Shown: positions 43,931 to 54,933, counted from the stretch's first letter. The stretch: 64,000 nt of DNA from Halostreptopolyspora alba (GCA_003725585.1 RJMB01000008.1:91387-155386); one strand, 5' to 3'. A program made the numbers and translations. The notes: generated by a model from the sequence alone, not told the origin.

Positions 43931-44412
43931 GGTTGAACCACCTCTACCAATCACTAGTAAGCTACTGATGAGCTAGGTCAGACATACTGGGTTAAGCGTG
44001 AGTCACCCCGCACGACGGAACGCCATGCGGTGCTTCGGTGTTCCCCGGTGTGGCTTAGACCACTGCGGCGCAGATCCGCCGAAGTCGGCGGGCGCTCACG
44101 CGAACGGACGCGGAGGCGGTGACGCTCTCCCTGCGAGCCGGTACGTAATCATGCCATCCCCACTCCCGCTCGCGCACGGGGGGTGGGAAAAATACTCGCT
44201 CAACCGTTATCGAAACCTGACACCGAGCAACCGATCCTCGGTTGAGTGTCCGATTTAGTTGGTTTTTGAGTACTTTTGGCCGCTACGGACAAGCCAGAAA
44301 CATGATATTGCGCTTTTTCGATCTTGCCTAGGGGCAACGTCCTGATGCGCGGGTCACATTCCGGTCTAGACCAACCTCGGTCCTGGCCGTCGCGGACGGG
44401 GCCCGGCCGGGC
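43931..44412. other. Long AT-richer intergenic region upstream of WhiB
   Basis: 482 nt with no gene I trust. An 86-codon plus-strand frame lacks family features. From about 44190 to 44330 the DNA is much AT-richer than its surroundings, with T-runs (GGTTTTTGAGTACTTTTGG) and a short perfect hairpin at 44228-44244 (CAACCGA/TCGGTTG). It could hold a promoter, a long WhiB leader or a small RNA; I cannot tell which. Confidence 0.45.
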
Positions 44413-45063
44413 TCACAGCTCGCGCGTCTCGCCCGGCAGCAGTCGGGAGTAGTCCACCGACGAAAGGGTGACCCCGAAGTTCTTGGCGTAGACCCCGGCT
44501 CCGGTCTCGTTGAGCAGACCGTCGTGTACGGCGATCGCGCTCTCGGGGCGCACCGCGCGCACGTAGTCGATCACCTCCGACACCTTCGACCAGGGGGCCT
44601 GGATCGGCAGCAGTAGTGTGTCGACCGGATCCTGCGGAACGGTGAGCGCGTCACCGGGATGGAAGACGGTGGCCCCGCCGGCCGAGACCCGGAACCCGAT
44701 GTTGTCGATGACCGGGAGGTCGGGATGGATCACGGCGTGCCGTTCGCCGTAGACGTGTACGTCGAACCCGGCCATCCGCACGGCGTCGCCCTGGCTGACC
44801 TCGTGTATCTCCGCTCCCAGCTCGCGAAGCTCGTCGAGCTGGCGCGCGACGCCGGAATGCGTGTGGATCCGCAGGCCCGGACGGGACTTCGCGGCCACGC
44901 GAAGCCGCTCCAGGTCGAGGTGATCGGGGTGCTCGTGCGTGACGGCGACCGCGTCAGCCCCCTGGGCGGCATCGTGCTCACTGAACCCGCCGGGATCGAT
45001 GACCAGGGTCGAGCCGTCGTGTTCCAGGCGTACACAGGCATGTCCGAGCTTGGTCAGGCGCAC
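44413..45063 (-). CDS. MBL-fold metallo-hydrolase
   Basis: A 216-aa metallo-beta-lactamase-fold enzyme. The metal motif is VTHEHPDHLD (His43-x-His45-x-Asp47-His48), with later metal residues in VFHPGDALT and IAVHDGLLNE. It begins VRLTKLGHACVRLEHDGSTLVIDPGGFSE, typical of the UPF0173/UlaG-like L-ascorbate-6-phosphate lactonase-type branch. Substrate unknown. GTG 45063 is preceded by GAGGA about 10 nt upstream. The longer frame upstream is Arg-rich and looks non-coding. Confidence 0.88.
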   Translation of the reverse strand: MRLTKLGHACVRLEHDGSTLVIDPGGFSEHDAAQGADAVAVTHEHPDHLDLERLRVAAKSRPGLRIHTHSGVARQLDELRELGAEIHEVSQGDAVRMAGFDVHVYGERHAVIHPDLPVIDNIGFRVSAGGATVFHPGDALTVPQDPVDTLLLPIQAPWSKVSEVIDYVRAVRPESAIAVHDGLLNETGAGVYAKNFGVTLSSVDYSRLLPGETREL

Positions 45064-45338
45064 GGTCGCAGATCCTCGTCTCGCGGCTGGTCGTCGGGTA
45101 CCGGGCGCGGTGCGCCCGCGGTGTGCGGCTTCCCCCACCCTATCCACCAGCCGCTGGCTCGACACCCGAGCGGCCGCCCCGGCACGGTTGGCCCGGCCTG
45201 CCCTTAGGTGGTGAGTCAGGGACCAACAGTGGGAACGGGGCCAGCGATGGTCCCGTCGTAGCTAGTGAACGCGCCTTCTGGCGCACCGCGGCGTGGGAGC
45301 AGCGCCGCGTTACCAACAACGGGGTATAGCGAAGAGCC

Positions 45339-45746
45339 ATGGAACTATTGCGACTCCTTCTGAACATCATCTGGCTGGTCATCGCGGGGCTCTGGCTCGC
45401 GCTCGGCTACGTCGTGGCCGGGATCGTCTGCTGCGTCCTCATCGTCACGATCCCGTTCGGAATAGCCTCCTTCCGAATGGCCAACTACGCACTGTGGCCA
45501 TTCGGGCGTGAGATGGCCCGTAAGCGGGACGCCTCCGAGGTCAGCACCGTGCTCAACGTGATCTGGCTGATCATCGCCGGGTGGTGGCTGACCATCGGGC
45601 ACATCACCACAGCGGTGGGGCTCGCGGTCACCATCATCGGCCTCCCCCTGGCTTGGGCGTCGCTGAAGATGATCCCCGTGGCACTGGCGCCGTTCGGCAA
45701 CGAGATCGTGCACAGTGACCACCCCCGGGAGCCGTGGCGGTTCTAG
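45339..45746 (+). CDS. YccF domain-containing membrane protein
   Basis: A 135-aa inner-membrane protein with two repeats of the YccF/DUF307 unit: LLNIIWLVIAGLWLALGYVVAGIVCCVLIVTIPFGIASFRMA and VLNVIWLIIAGWWLTIGHITTAVGLAVTIIGLPLAWASLKM (residue ranges about 8-48 and 70-110). Each has two helices and a conserved IPFG or LPLAW turn. Function unknown. ATG 45339 is well placed, and a terminator-like hairpin follows. Confidence 0.9.
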   Translation: MELLRLLLNIIWLVIAGLWLALGYVVAGIVCCVLIVTIPFGIASFRMANYALWPFGREMARKRDASEVSTVLNVIWLIIAGWWLTIGHITTAVGLAVTIIGLPLAWASLKMIPVALAPFGNEIVHSDHPREPWRF

Positions 45747-45748
45747 AG

Positions 45749-45789
45749 CGTGCCGGGGAGCCCGGCGGAGGGCCACGCCACCCGGCACG
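45749..45789 (+). terminator. Hairpin after the YccF gene
   Basis: CGTGCCGGG at 45749-45757 pairs with CCCGGCACG at 45781-45789. A 9-bp stem with a 23-nt loop, directly after the stop codon. Confidence 0.5.
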
Positions 45790-45889
45790 TGTCGCCGTCG
45801 CCGGTGTGGTGGCACCGAGAGTGAGGAGTAACCTGTGGCGACCGGACAGCACGGCGACGGACACAGGGATTAAGGGATAAGGGGCCGAG

Positions 45890-47206
45890 GTGCAGCTGAG
45901 GCGACCGTGGTACTGGTCGTTGGCCAAGATCTGGGGCGGTGCGCGCCGTCGCGCCAACCCGGAGGCCGAATCCGAGCGGCCGGCGGAGGAACCGCCGGCG
46001 CGGGAGGAGACGGACGAGGTGGGCGCCGGTGAGCTGTTACGCCAGGTGAGCGATGTCTGCCTGCGTATCCTGATCATCGGCGTCGTGGTGGGGCTGCTGC
46101 TGTGGGGGCTCACCTACATCCGGGTGGTCGCCCTGCCCGCCGTCCTCGCGGTGTTCCTCACCGCCCTGCTCATGCCACCGACCGAGTGGATGCGGCGCAG
46201 GGGTGTGGGCCGCGGACTGTCCACGGCGCTCACGATGCTCGGCGCGCTCGCCGTGTTGGCCGGTGTCGTGACGCTGATCGTGCAGCCGGCCGTGCAGGGT
46301 TTCGGTGGCCTGGTGCAGAGCGTCGGTGAGGCCATCGGGAGAGTACAGGCGATACTCACCTCGTTCGGGCTCGACCCGCAACTGCTCAACCAGCTAATGG
46401 ACGATGCCCAGGCCGAGGTGCAACGGTTCCTGGCCGAGGACAGCGACCAGCTGCTGACCGGCGCGTGGGCGGCCGGCGCGGCGGTGCTGGAGGTGTTGAC
46501 CGGCCTGATCCTGGTGCTGGTGCTGACGGTCTACTTCGTGCACTCCGGGGACCGGTTGGTCGAGTGGATCACCACCCTGTTCCCCGCGAAGTCGCGGCGT
46601 CCGATGCGTGCCGCGGGGGCGATCGCCTATGGGGTCATGGGGCGCTACGTCCGGGGAGTCGCGCTGGTCGGGCTCATCGACGCCGTGGGCATCGGCGCCG
46701 CCCTGTTCTTCCTGATCGACACCACTCTCGCCATCCCGCTGATCGTGCTCACCTTCATCGGGGCCTTCCTCCCCGTCATCGGCGCGTTCGTGACCGGGCT
46801 ACTGGCGGCGCTGGTCGCCTTCGTGACCGAGAGCTGGGTCGTCGCACTGGTGGTCGTCGCCGTGGTGCTGGTCGTGCAGCAGCTGGAGAGCCACGTGTTC
46901 GCCCCCCGGGTCTACGGCAAGGCGCTGGAGCTGCCCTCCGCCATCGTGCTGTTGGCCATCGCGATCGGGTTCGTCGTCGGCGGTGTGCCCGGAATGTTCC
47001 TGGCGACACCGGTGACGGCCGTCCTGGCGGCGCTGTTGCGCAACCGTCAGCTCATCCCCACCGAGAGCATCCCCGAGCCCGACAGGGCCGAGCGGGAGCC
47101 GGCCGCGAGCGTCCCAACCGCCGGAGGCGGCGCGCGAGCCTCGGGCGCCGGCGACCGTGCCCACGGCGTCAACGAGGGCGGCGCGCCCACCAACGGCGGT
47201 GGATGA
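45890..47206 (+). CDS. AI-2E family transporter (PerM/TqsA-like)
   Basis: A 438-aa membrane protein of the AI-2 exporter superfamily. About eight hydrophobic helices. Conserved blocks are PAVLAVFLTALLMPPTEWMRRRGVGRGLS near the N-terminus and VLTFIGAFLPVIGAFVTGLLAALVAF followed by QQLESHVFAPRVYGKALELP near residue 330, which is the family signature. Members export autoinducer-2 or act as Na+/H+ antiporters. In actinomycetes the substrate is not known. GTG 45890 fits. A charged N-terminus and a disordered C-terminus flank the core. Confidence 0.88.
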   Translation: MQLRRPWYWSLAKIWGGARRRANPEAESERPAEEPPAREETDEVGAGELLRQVSDVCLRILIIGVVVGLLLWGLTYIRVVALPAVLAVFLTALLMPPTEWMRRRGVGRGLSTALTMLGALAVLAGVVTLIVQPAVQGFGGLVQSVGEAIGRVQAILTSFGLDPQLLNQLMDDAQAEVQRFLAEDSDQLLTGAWAAGAAVLEVLTGLILVLVLTVYFVHSGDRLVEWITTLFPAKSRRPMRAAGAIAYGVMGRYVRGVALVGLIDAVGIGAALFFLIDTTLAIPLIVLTFIGAFLPVIGAFVTGLLAALVAFVTESWVVALVVVAVVLVVQQLESHVFAPRVYGKALELPSAIVLLAIAIGFVVGGVPGMFLATPVTAVLAALLRNRQLIPTESIPEPDRAEREPAASVPTAGGGARASGAGDRAHGVNEGGAPTNGGG

Positions 47207-47368
47207 CCACGGAGCATGGGCGCGTCGTGTGGCGCGTGGAACCATTTAGGCTGGATCGGGTGCGCGTGTCCCCGGTGTGAGCTCCGCGCTCCTCGTCGTT
47301 CCCCCGCCGCGGGCGACGAGCCGTGACCGGCCGCGCTCCCGCACGCTCTCCCGCGAGAAGGACGGCCC

Positions 47369-48970
<1,602 letters not shown>

Positions 48971-49178
48971 CGTCGGGCTCCTCGCCGGAGCCGAGAGACG
49001 ACGCGCGAACCGCGCCATGGTTGACAGCCGCCTTCCTCGGGATCGGATTCTGTTCTGTCCGAAAAAGGGAAAGCCGCCCAACATGGCGCCCCCTCACTCT
49101 CGACGGGTAGTCAGTCGGGGCCTCATGACTGATCATGGGCAACGATGTCGTCTCGATCACCGAGAGCAAGGAGGCACC

Positions 49179-49385
49179 GTGGCGGAGACCCTCAGGAAGG
49201 GCACCCGTGTTACGGGGACCGAACGTTCGGAACTCGCTGATGAGCTGAAGAAACGGTACGACAACGGGGAGAGCATCCGTTCGCTGGCCGCCGCGACCGG
49301 CCGGTCCTACGGGTTCGTGCACCGCCTGCTCACCGAGGCCGGCGTCACGTTGCGTGGCCGAGGGGGAGCTACCCGGCGTTCCTGA
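49179..49385 (+). CDS. Small helix-turn-helix protein
   Basis: A 68-aa basic DNA-binding protein conserved in actinomycetes. The HTH is in LKKRYDNGESIRSLAAATGR and SYGFVHRLLTEAGVTLRGRG, resembling resolvase or Trp-repressor-like helices. GTG 49179 is preceded by a perfect AAGGAGG 5 nt upstream. The RGRGGATRRS tail is typical. Target unknown. It lies 208 nt after the ABC-F gene and 135 nt before the enoyl-CoA hydratase gene. Confidence 0.87.
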   Translation: MAETLRKGTRVTGTERSELADELKKRYDNGESIRSLAAATGRSYGFVHRLLTEAGVTLRGRGGATRRS

Positions 49386-49520
49386 TCCCGAGCGGGCCGC
49401 GTTCGGCCGCGGAGCGCCGGCCGTGCGGTGGGGCGCGCAGCGTTGCGGTTAGTCTTGGCGCCGAACCGGAGACGGACCGATCGTGCCCACCGAGGCGGGC
49501 GCGGACAACCGGAGGTGAGC

Positions 49521-50336
49521 GTGGCCGATACGAGGACGCCGACCGAAGAGGAGCTGTCGGACGCTGGCGTGCGCCTGGAGATCGAGGGCGCCGTGGCTAC
49601 CGTCAGCATGGCCCGTCCCGAGCGTCGCAACGCTATGACGGGACGCACCTGGACGGCACTGGCCCATATTGGCCAAACCCTGCCGGAATCTGTCCGAATC
49701 GTCGTCGTCAAGGGCGATGGCCCGTCGTTCTCCGCGGGTATCGACCTGGCCATGTTCAGCCCGGAGGGAGTCGAGGGCGAGAGGTCGCTGATGCGTGACC
49801 TCCGCGACGGCGACCCCGACCACTCGGCGCTGGCCGACACCATCGCCTCGTACCAAGAGGGGTTCCTGTGGCTGCGTGATCCCGGAATCGTCTCCATCGC
49901 CTCGGTCCGCGGGCACGCGATCGGTGCCGGATTCCAGCTCGCTCTCTCCTGCGACCTGCGCGTACTGGCCGACGACGCTCGGATGTGCATGAAGGAGCCG
50001 GCGCTTGGGCTGGTGCCCGACCTCACCGGGACCAAGCCGTTGGTGGAGACCGTGGGTGTGAGCCGCGCGCTCGAGCTGTGCCTGACCGCGCGTGAGGTTC
50101 CGGCCGAGGAGGCCCGCGAGCTTCGGCTGGCCGAGGTCGTGGTCGACGGGGCCTCCCTGGACGCGACGGTGGACGACCTGGTCGCCGGCCTGCTCGCCAC
50201 CCCCGCGGAGGCCGCCACCGCCACCAAGGAGCTGATCCGTCAGGCGCCGGGAAACACACTGGAGGAGCAGGCCGAGGCGGAGCGGCGGGCACAGATCGGG
50301 CGGCTCGCCGCGCTCGCTCGCGGCGGCGACGGCTGA
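49521..50336 (+). CDS. Enoyl-CoA hydratase/isomerase family protein
   Basis: Crotonase-fold enzyme, 271 aa. Oxyanion-hole segments are VVVKGDGPSFSAGIDLAMF (about 65-83) and VRGHAIGAGFQLALSCDLR (about 132-150), the second being the family signature. The canonical acidic pair is not fully clear: the region ARMCMKEPALGLVPDLTGTK has Glu at the usual position. Probably hydrates or isomerises an enoyl-CoA. GTG 49521 lies 5 nt after GGAGG. It is a separate unit from fadAB. Confidence 0.9.
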   Translation: MADTRTPTEEELSDAGVRLEIEGAVATVSMARPERRNAMTGRTWTALAHIGQTLPESVRIVVVKGDGPSFSAGIDLAMFSPEGVEGERSLMRDLRDGDPDHSALADTIASYQEGFLWLRDPGIVSIASVRGHAIGAGFQLALSCDLRVLADDARMCMKEPALGLVPDLTGTKPLVETVGVSRALELCLTAREVPAEEARELRLAEVVVDGASLDATVDDLVAGLLATPAEAATATKELIRQAPGNTLEEQAEAERRAQIGRLAALARGGDG

Positions 50337-50601
50337 CCCGGGGCCTCCGGGCGCGGTGAGTCACGGATCACCCGGGGTTCACCGGCCCGGCGCGCCCCTC
50401 GCACCCGGTGGTCTAGTACGCTGCATCCGGCGGTCAACTCGTGTTGCGCGCATCGGGCGCGCCGGGCCGCCCGGCGCCGGGTGAGGATTCTCGTCCCCCC
50501 GTGTCGCGTTTTCTGGCGCGTTTGTGTGATTTCTGCGTGGCCCACGTGGTCTCGGAGCCTTCCTCGAAACGCCGCCAACCGATGAGGAAGGTTTACGTCA
50601 C

Positions 50602-52011
50602 GTGACGGACAATGACGCATGCCCGCGTTTCGCTGATCTCGGACTTCCCGAGGGGGTCGTCGAGCAACTGGAACGCGACGGTGTGACCACGCCGTTCGCG
50701 ATCCAGGCCGCGGCGATCCCCGACGCGCTCGCGGGACGCGATGTTCTCGGCTGCGGGAGAACCGGCTCCGGTAAGACCCTCGCCTACGGGCTTCCCCTGC
50801 TGGTGCGGTCCGGCGCCTCGCGCGCCGCCTCGCGGCGTCCGCGAGGGCTGGTGCTGGTGCCGACCCGCGAGCTGGCCCACCAGGTCCGCGACGCCCTGCT
50901 GCCCTACGCCCGCACCCTGGGCGTCCGCGTCGGCGACGTCGTCGGCGGGAGCTCCTACAACCGGCAGATCAACGAGCTGCGCCGTGGCGTGGAGATCCTG
51001 GTCGCCACACCGGGACGGCTCACCGACCTCATCGAGCAGGGCGCCTGCGAGCTGGGTGACGTCGGGCTCTCCGTGATCGACGAAGCGGACCAGATGTGTG
51101 ACATGGGCTTCATGCCGCAGGTGAGTGCGTTGCTCGACCAGGTCCGGTCCGGCGGCCAGACACTGCTCTTCTCGGCCACCCTGGACGGCGATGTCGACAC
51201 CCTGGTGCGCCGCTACATGAAGGAGCCGGAGACGCACTCGATCGACCCGCCGACCTCGCACGTCGCCACGATGGAGCACCACATGCTGAAGGTGCTGCCG
51301 CGGGACAAGAACCAGATCGTGACCCAGATCGCGGCGCGCGAGGGCCGCACCCTCCTGTTCGTGCGCAGCAAGCACCGCGCCGACGCCATCAGTGAGCAGT
51401 TGGTCAACGCCGGGGTGCCCTGCGCCTCACTGCACGGAGGCAAGAGCCAGAGCGTTCGCACCAAGACGCTGGCCAAGTTCCGCGAGGGCCGCGTTCAGAC
51501 GCTGGTCGCCACCGACGTGGCGGCGCGTGGCATCCACGTCGACGGCATCGACATGGTGGTCAACGTGGACCTGCCCACCGGGCACAAGGATTACCTGCAC
51601 CGGGGCGGCCGCACCGCTCGGGCCGGCGAGTCCGGTCAGGTGGTCTCGCTCGTCGCTCCCAACCAGCGCCGTATGGCACGCAAGATGTTCGGCGAGGCCG
51701 GTGTCCAGGCCGACCAGCACCTGGTCAACCCCGGGGACGATCTTCTGACGCGGGTGACCGGTGCCCGCGAGCCGTCGTGGGAGCCCTGGGTGGAGCCGCC
51801 GGAACCGCGGGAGCACAAGCGCGGCCGTGGTGGGCCCCGGAAGCGACACAACGACCACGGCCGCCCGCGTGGGGACCGGCGCCCGCGTGGCGAGCGCGAC
51901 CAGCGGGCGGAGCAGGGGCAGTGGCGCGACGGGCGCCGTCCCGACGGCGAGCGCCGCGGCGGGGGCCGCACCCCCTCTCGCGGTGGCCGCAGGGGAACGC
52001 CCCGGTCCTGA
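50602..52011 (+). CDS. DEAD/DEAH-box RNA helicase
   Basis: ATP-dependent RNA helicase of 469 aa. Motifs run in order: Q motif (GVTTPFAIQAAAIP), motif I GCGRTGSGKT, PTRELAHQ, TPGRL, DEAD in VIDEADQM, SAT, then helicase-C RTLLFVRSK, VATDVAARGIHV and HRGGRTARAG. The last 75 residues are RG-rich and very basic (PREHKRGRGGPRKRHND, RRPRGERDQ...), an RNA-binding tail as in cold-shock helicases. GTG 50602 follows a 265-nt leader region with several GC-rich inverted repeats, consistent with post-transcriptional control, but no riboswitch class was recognised. Confidence 0.93.
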   Translation: MTDNDACPRFADLGLPEGVVEQLERDGVTTPFAIQAAAIPDALAGRDVLGCGRTGSGKTLAYGLPLLVRSGASRAASRRPRGLVLVPTRELAHQVRDALLPYARTLGVRVGDVVGGSSYNRQINELRRGVEILVATPGRLTDLIEQGACELGDVGLSVIDEADQMCDMGFMPQVSALLDQVRSGGQTLLFSATLDGDVDTLVRRYMKEPETHSIDPPTSHVATMEHHMLKVLPRDKNQIVTQIAAREGRTLLFVRSKHRADAISEQLVNAGVPCASLHGGKSQSVRTKTLAKFREGRVQTLVATDVAARGIHVDGIDMVVNVDLPTGHKDYLHRGGRTARAGESGQVVSLVAPNQRRMARKMFGEAGVQADQHLVNPGDDLLTRVTGAREPSWEPWVEPPEPREHKRGRGGPRKRHNDHGRPRGDRRPRGERDQRAEQGQWRDGRRPDGERRGGGRTPSRGGRRGTPRS

Positions 52012-52063
52012 CACCGCACGCGGACCCGAAACGCGGCCGGGCCGCGCCTCGAAGAAGCGGGGC

Positions 52064-52372
52064 TCAACCGGCCGGGTCGTCCCCGCTCCCGGGGGCGGCC
52101 CGGCGCCGACGCCGCGACAGCGGGCCGTGTGGCTCCTCGGCCGCATCGCGCGGGGCGTCGAGGGTGACGTCGGCCATGATCCCTGTGGCCAGGGCGGCGA
52201 TCCCGGACAGCACGAACGCCGCTGTGCCGCCGATGACCAGGTTCCAGGACGGTCCCAGGGTCAGCCCGACGCCAGCGGTGGTGAATCCGGCGATCATGAT
52301 GGCGACCCAGAGCCACGACCGCCAGCGGCCCAGGTGACCGCCCCGGGATCCGCGCGAACCCCCGCTTGCCAT
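52064..52372 (-). CDS. Small two-helix membrane protein
   Basis: A 102-aa protein with a basic N-terminus, two membrane helices (WLWVAIMIAGFTTAGVGLTLG and NLVIGGTAAFVLSGIAALATG) and a basic/acidic tail. The layout, including the GPSWNLVIGG turn, resembles the short actinomycete HGxxPAAW-type proteins, though that motif itself is not intact (GGHLGRWRSW). Function unknown. ATG 52372 has GGGAGG 8 nt upstream. Convergent with the helicase gene. Confidence 0.78.
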   Translation of the reverse strand: MASGGSRGSRGGHLGRWRSWLWVAIMIAGFTTAGVGLTLGPSWNLVIGGTAAFVLSGIAALATGIMADVTLDAPRDAAEEPHGPLSRRRRRAAPGSGDDPAG

Positions 52373-52638
52373 GACCGGACCTCCCTGGCGTTTCCGCTTT
52401 CCCCGGATACCTCCCTGGGAAACCCGTGTCCGGCTGGGACGCACGACACCCGGTGGAGATGGCTCACCCGGGGTTCCGGTTCGGGAGGCGACCGTGGCAC
52501 TCTCCTTGTTATCTTTCCGTTGCCACCCGGTCCGCGCGTGTAGCCACCTGGCCGCGCACTGCGACGTTCGCGGCTGAAGTCCCAGGTTGTTACGGGTAGG
52601 ATCTGGCGGAACCCACAAGCTCTGACGAGGATACGAAC

Positions 52639-53712
52639 GTGTCTGGACAGCCGGCGGGATCCCCCTCATCGGCGCGCCCCTCCCTTGGCGACTCCCTGGT
52701 CAGCGACTTCGACGACAGGGACGACGACCTTCCCCCTCCCGAGTGGGGACGGCCGCGCGGGCAGCGCCGCACGGCCACCGTGTGGGTGTTCGCGGTGTTC
52801 ATCGCGCTCATGGCCTTCGCCCACTCGTGGTACACCGACGACCTCACCAACGAGGCGTTCCTGGCCTGGGCCACCATCTTCACCGCGATCTGTCTGCAGG
52901 CGATGCCGTTCCTGGTGTTCGGTGTCGCGTTGTCGGCCGCGCTGACGGCGTTCGTCCCGGAGTCGGCCTACCAACGCTTCATCCCCAAACGGGCGGGGAC
53001 CGCGGTTCCGGTCGCCGGCGCGGCCGGCGGTGTGCTCCCCGGATGTGAGTGCGCGTCCGTTCCCATGGCCGGTGGCCTGATCCGGCGCGGCGTCGCCCCG
53101 GCCGCGGCGCTCACCTTCCTGCTGTCGGCTCCGGCGATCAACCCGGTGGTGCTGGTCGCCACAGGGGTGGCGTTCTCGGGCCAGCTGGAGATGGTGGCGG
53201 CACGCTTTCTCGCGTCGTTCGGCGCGGCCGTGGTGACCGGCTGGGTCTGGGCGCGCTTCGGAAAGACCGACTGGTTGCGGATGAAGCAGCAACACCACGA
53301 CCCGGCGGCACCCGGATGGGTCGTCTTCCGTGACTCGATGCTGCACGACCTGATGCACGCGGGCGGATACCTGGTCGTGGGCGCGGCGGCCGCCGGGACC
53401 CTCAACGTCGTCGTTCCGCGCGAGTGGGTCGTCACCGTCGCCGACCTGCCCGTGATCTCCGCGCTGGTCATGGCCGCACTGGCGATCCTGCTGTCGATCT
53501 GTTCCGAGGCCGACGCGTTCGTCGCCGCCAGCCTCAGCGATTTCTCGCCGACGGCCATGCTCGCCTTCATGGTCGTGGGGCCCATGCTCGACCTGAAGCT
53601 CATCGCGATCCAGGCCGGCACGTTCGGTTGGCGGTTCGTCTGTCGCTTCGCCCCGCTGATACTCGCGACGACGCTCGTGTTCACCTTCCTGATCGGAGGA
53701 CTGCTGCTGTGA
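52639..53712 (+). CDS. Permease of the YraQ/DUF318 family
   Basis: A 357-aa membrane permease with eight or so helices. Conserved blocks are FGVALSAALTAFVPE, GVLPGCECASVPMAGGLIRRGV with the PGCECA motif typical of DUF318/ArsP-related permeases, and LSAPAINPVVLVATGVAF. The Cys pair could contact a metal or thiol compound. It is a two-gene unit with the next gene, which overlaps its stop by 4 nt (GTGA). Such pairs (ycgR-ycgQ in Bacillus) are linked to metal or oxyanion handling. GTG 52639 follows GAGGA. Confidence 0.88.
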   Translation: MSGQPAGSPSSARPSLGDSLVSDFDDRDDDLPPPEWGRPRGQRRTATVWVFAVFIALMAFAHSWYTDDLTNEAFLAWATIFTAICLQAMPFLVFGVALSAALTAFVPESAYQRFIPKRAGTAVPVAGAAGGVLPGCECASVPMAGGLIRRGVAPAAALTFLLSAPAINPVVLVATGVAFSGQLEMVAARFLASFGAAVVTGWVWARFGKTDWLRMKQQHHDPAAPGWVVFRDSMLHDLMHAGGYLVVGAAAAGTLNVVVPREWVVTVADLPVISALVMAALAILLSICSEADAFVAASLSDFSPTAMLAFMVVGPMLDLKLIAIQAGTFGWRFVCRFAPLILATTLVFTFLIGGLLL

Positions 53713-54461
53713 ACCGGATCGCACAGGGAATGGTGACTCTGCTGCTGGGTGCGGCCGCGCTGGGCAGCACCGTCTTCTCGGACCTCTACCTCAACTACGT
53801 GAAGGACCTGTTCCAGCCGTTCCTCATCCTCACGGGACTGATGCTGGTCGTGCTCGGCGTCTGGATCGTCGTCTCCGACCTGCGGGCGAACTTCGGCGCG
53901 GATGGAGGCGACACGCAGGACTCCCACACCGGCGAGGACTCCGGCCATGACCACTCCCGGGCCCCGTGGGTGGCGTGGCTACTGGTGCTACCGGTGATCT
54001 CGGTGTTCGTCATCGCCCCGCCGGCGCTGGGGGCCTACTCCGCGGCGGAGACGACCACGAGTTCACCCAGCGACGCCGAGAGCGACGAGGGCGGCGAGTT
54101 CGACGAGCTGGACGACAGTTCCGGCCCGGTCCAGCTGGAGATGCAGGATTTCGTCTCGCGGGCCTGGACCGACGAGGAGCGGCAGATGTCGGGGCTGGAG
54201 ATCGAGCTGACCGGTTTCGCCGCCCCCAACCCCGACGGCGAGGGGTGGTTCCTCGCCCGACTGCAGATGGCTTGTTGTGCCGCCGACGCGGTGGTCAACC
54301 GGGTACTGATCACCGACGAGCCGGAACCCGAGAAGGACAGCTGGTGGACGGTGCGCGGTACCTGGGACGAACCCGAGGGCGACATCGCCGAGGTTCGGGA
54401 ACACCGGTTCACGGTCACCGAGATGGTCGAGGTCGAGAACCCGCCCGACCCTTACGAGTAA
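53709..54461 (+). CDS. TIGR03943/DUF1980 family protein, partner of the permease
   Basis: A 250-aa protein. Three hydrophobic helices at the N-terminus (VTLLLGAAALGSTVFS, FLILTGLMLVVLGVWIVVSD, VAWLLVLPVISVFVIAPP), a His-containing loop (SGHDHS), then an acidic linker and a soluble domain with LARLQMACCAADAVVNRVLI, the CCAAD core of TIGR03943 proteins. Translationally coupled to the DUF318 permease. The His/Cys residues suggest metal binding. Function unknown. A short hairpin at 54475-54491 follows the stop. Confidence 0.87.
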   Translation: MNRIAQGMVTLLLGAAALGSTVFSDLYLNYVKDLFQPFLILTGLMLVVLGVWIVVSDLRANFGADGGDTQDSHTGEDSGHDHSRAPWVAWLLVLPVISVFVIAPPALGAYSAAETTTSSPSDAESDEGGEFDELDDSSGPVQLEMQDFVSRAWTDEERQMSGLEIELTGFAAPNPDGEGWFLARLQMACCAADAVVNRVLITDEPEPEKDSWWTVRGTWDEPEGDIAEVREHRFTVTEMVEVENPPDPYE

Positions 54462-54513
54462 GTAGCGGGTGGCGCCGCCCGGAACGGGCGGAGGCGTGGC
54501 ACCGGTGGCACGC

Positions 54514-54933
54514 TCACGTGGGTCCGTCGGGCCTGGGGGCGAGGGCGAGCACGCCGCCGCTCTCGCGCGCGGCGAGACACGGGTTTTCGTAGGTGTGGCG
54601 GAAGCGTACCGGCTCACCAAGCCAGTGTCCGGTGACCTCACCCACCGTCGGGCGGTACTCCATGGTGCACGGATCTCCCGTTGTCGGGAGGTCACCGAAC
54701 CGACCGTGGACCTGACGGAGCGTCTCACACGCGGCCGCGGCCCGTGGGTGGCTACCACCCGCGGGAGCGCAGGTGAGGGTGGCTTCGGTGAGCTCCTCTT
54801 CGCCCCGCTCCGCCACGCTCAGGTGCAACGCGGACGCCGGCGCGCGCACCGGGTGCGCACCCGGTGCCACGAGCAGCAGCCCGGCACTGGCCGCCACCAG
54901 CACCGGTCGTAGGAGTGATCTCGTTCGCCGCAT
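54514..54933 (-). CDS. SSI family serine protease inhibitor, copy A
   Basis: Secreted subtilisin inhibitor-like protein, 139 aa with a signal peptide (about 1-30). The SSI pattern LTCAPAGGSHPRAAAACETL and four Cys residues (55, 69, 89, 119) give the two conserved disulfides. By alignment to Streptomyces SSI the reactive bond is Met91-Glu92 (CTMEYRP). P1 Met fits subtilisin-like or chymotrypsin-like targets, but the P1' Glu is unusual. It is one of two tandem homologues; the other is 86 nt upstream and co-directional. Confidence 0.87.
   Translation of the reverse strand: MRRTRSLLRPVLVAASAGLLLVAPGAHPVRAPASALHLSVAERGEEELTEATLTCAPAGGSHPRAAAACETLRQVHGRFGDLPTTGDPCTMEYRPTVGEVTGHWLGEPVRFRHTYENPCLAARESGGVLALAPRPDGPT

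Noticed and set aside
43998..44258. 86-codon plus-strand gene upstream of WhiB
   Set aside because: No family features, uneven composition and no good ribosome site. Treated as non-coding.
52500..52638. Zur box upstream of the permease/TIGR03943 pair
   Set aside because: No sequence resembling the actinobacterial TGaaAatgatTttCA pattern was found there.
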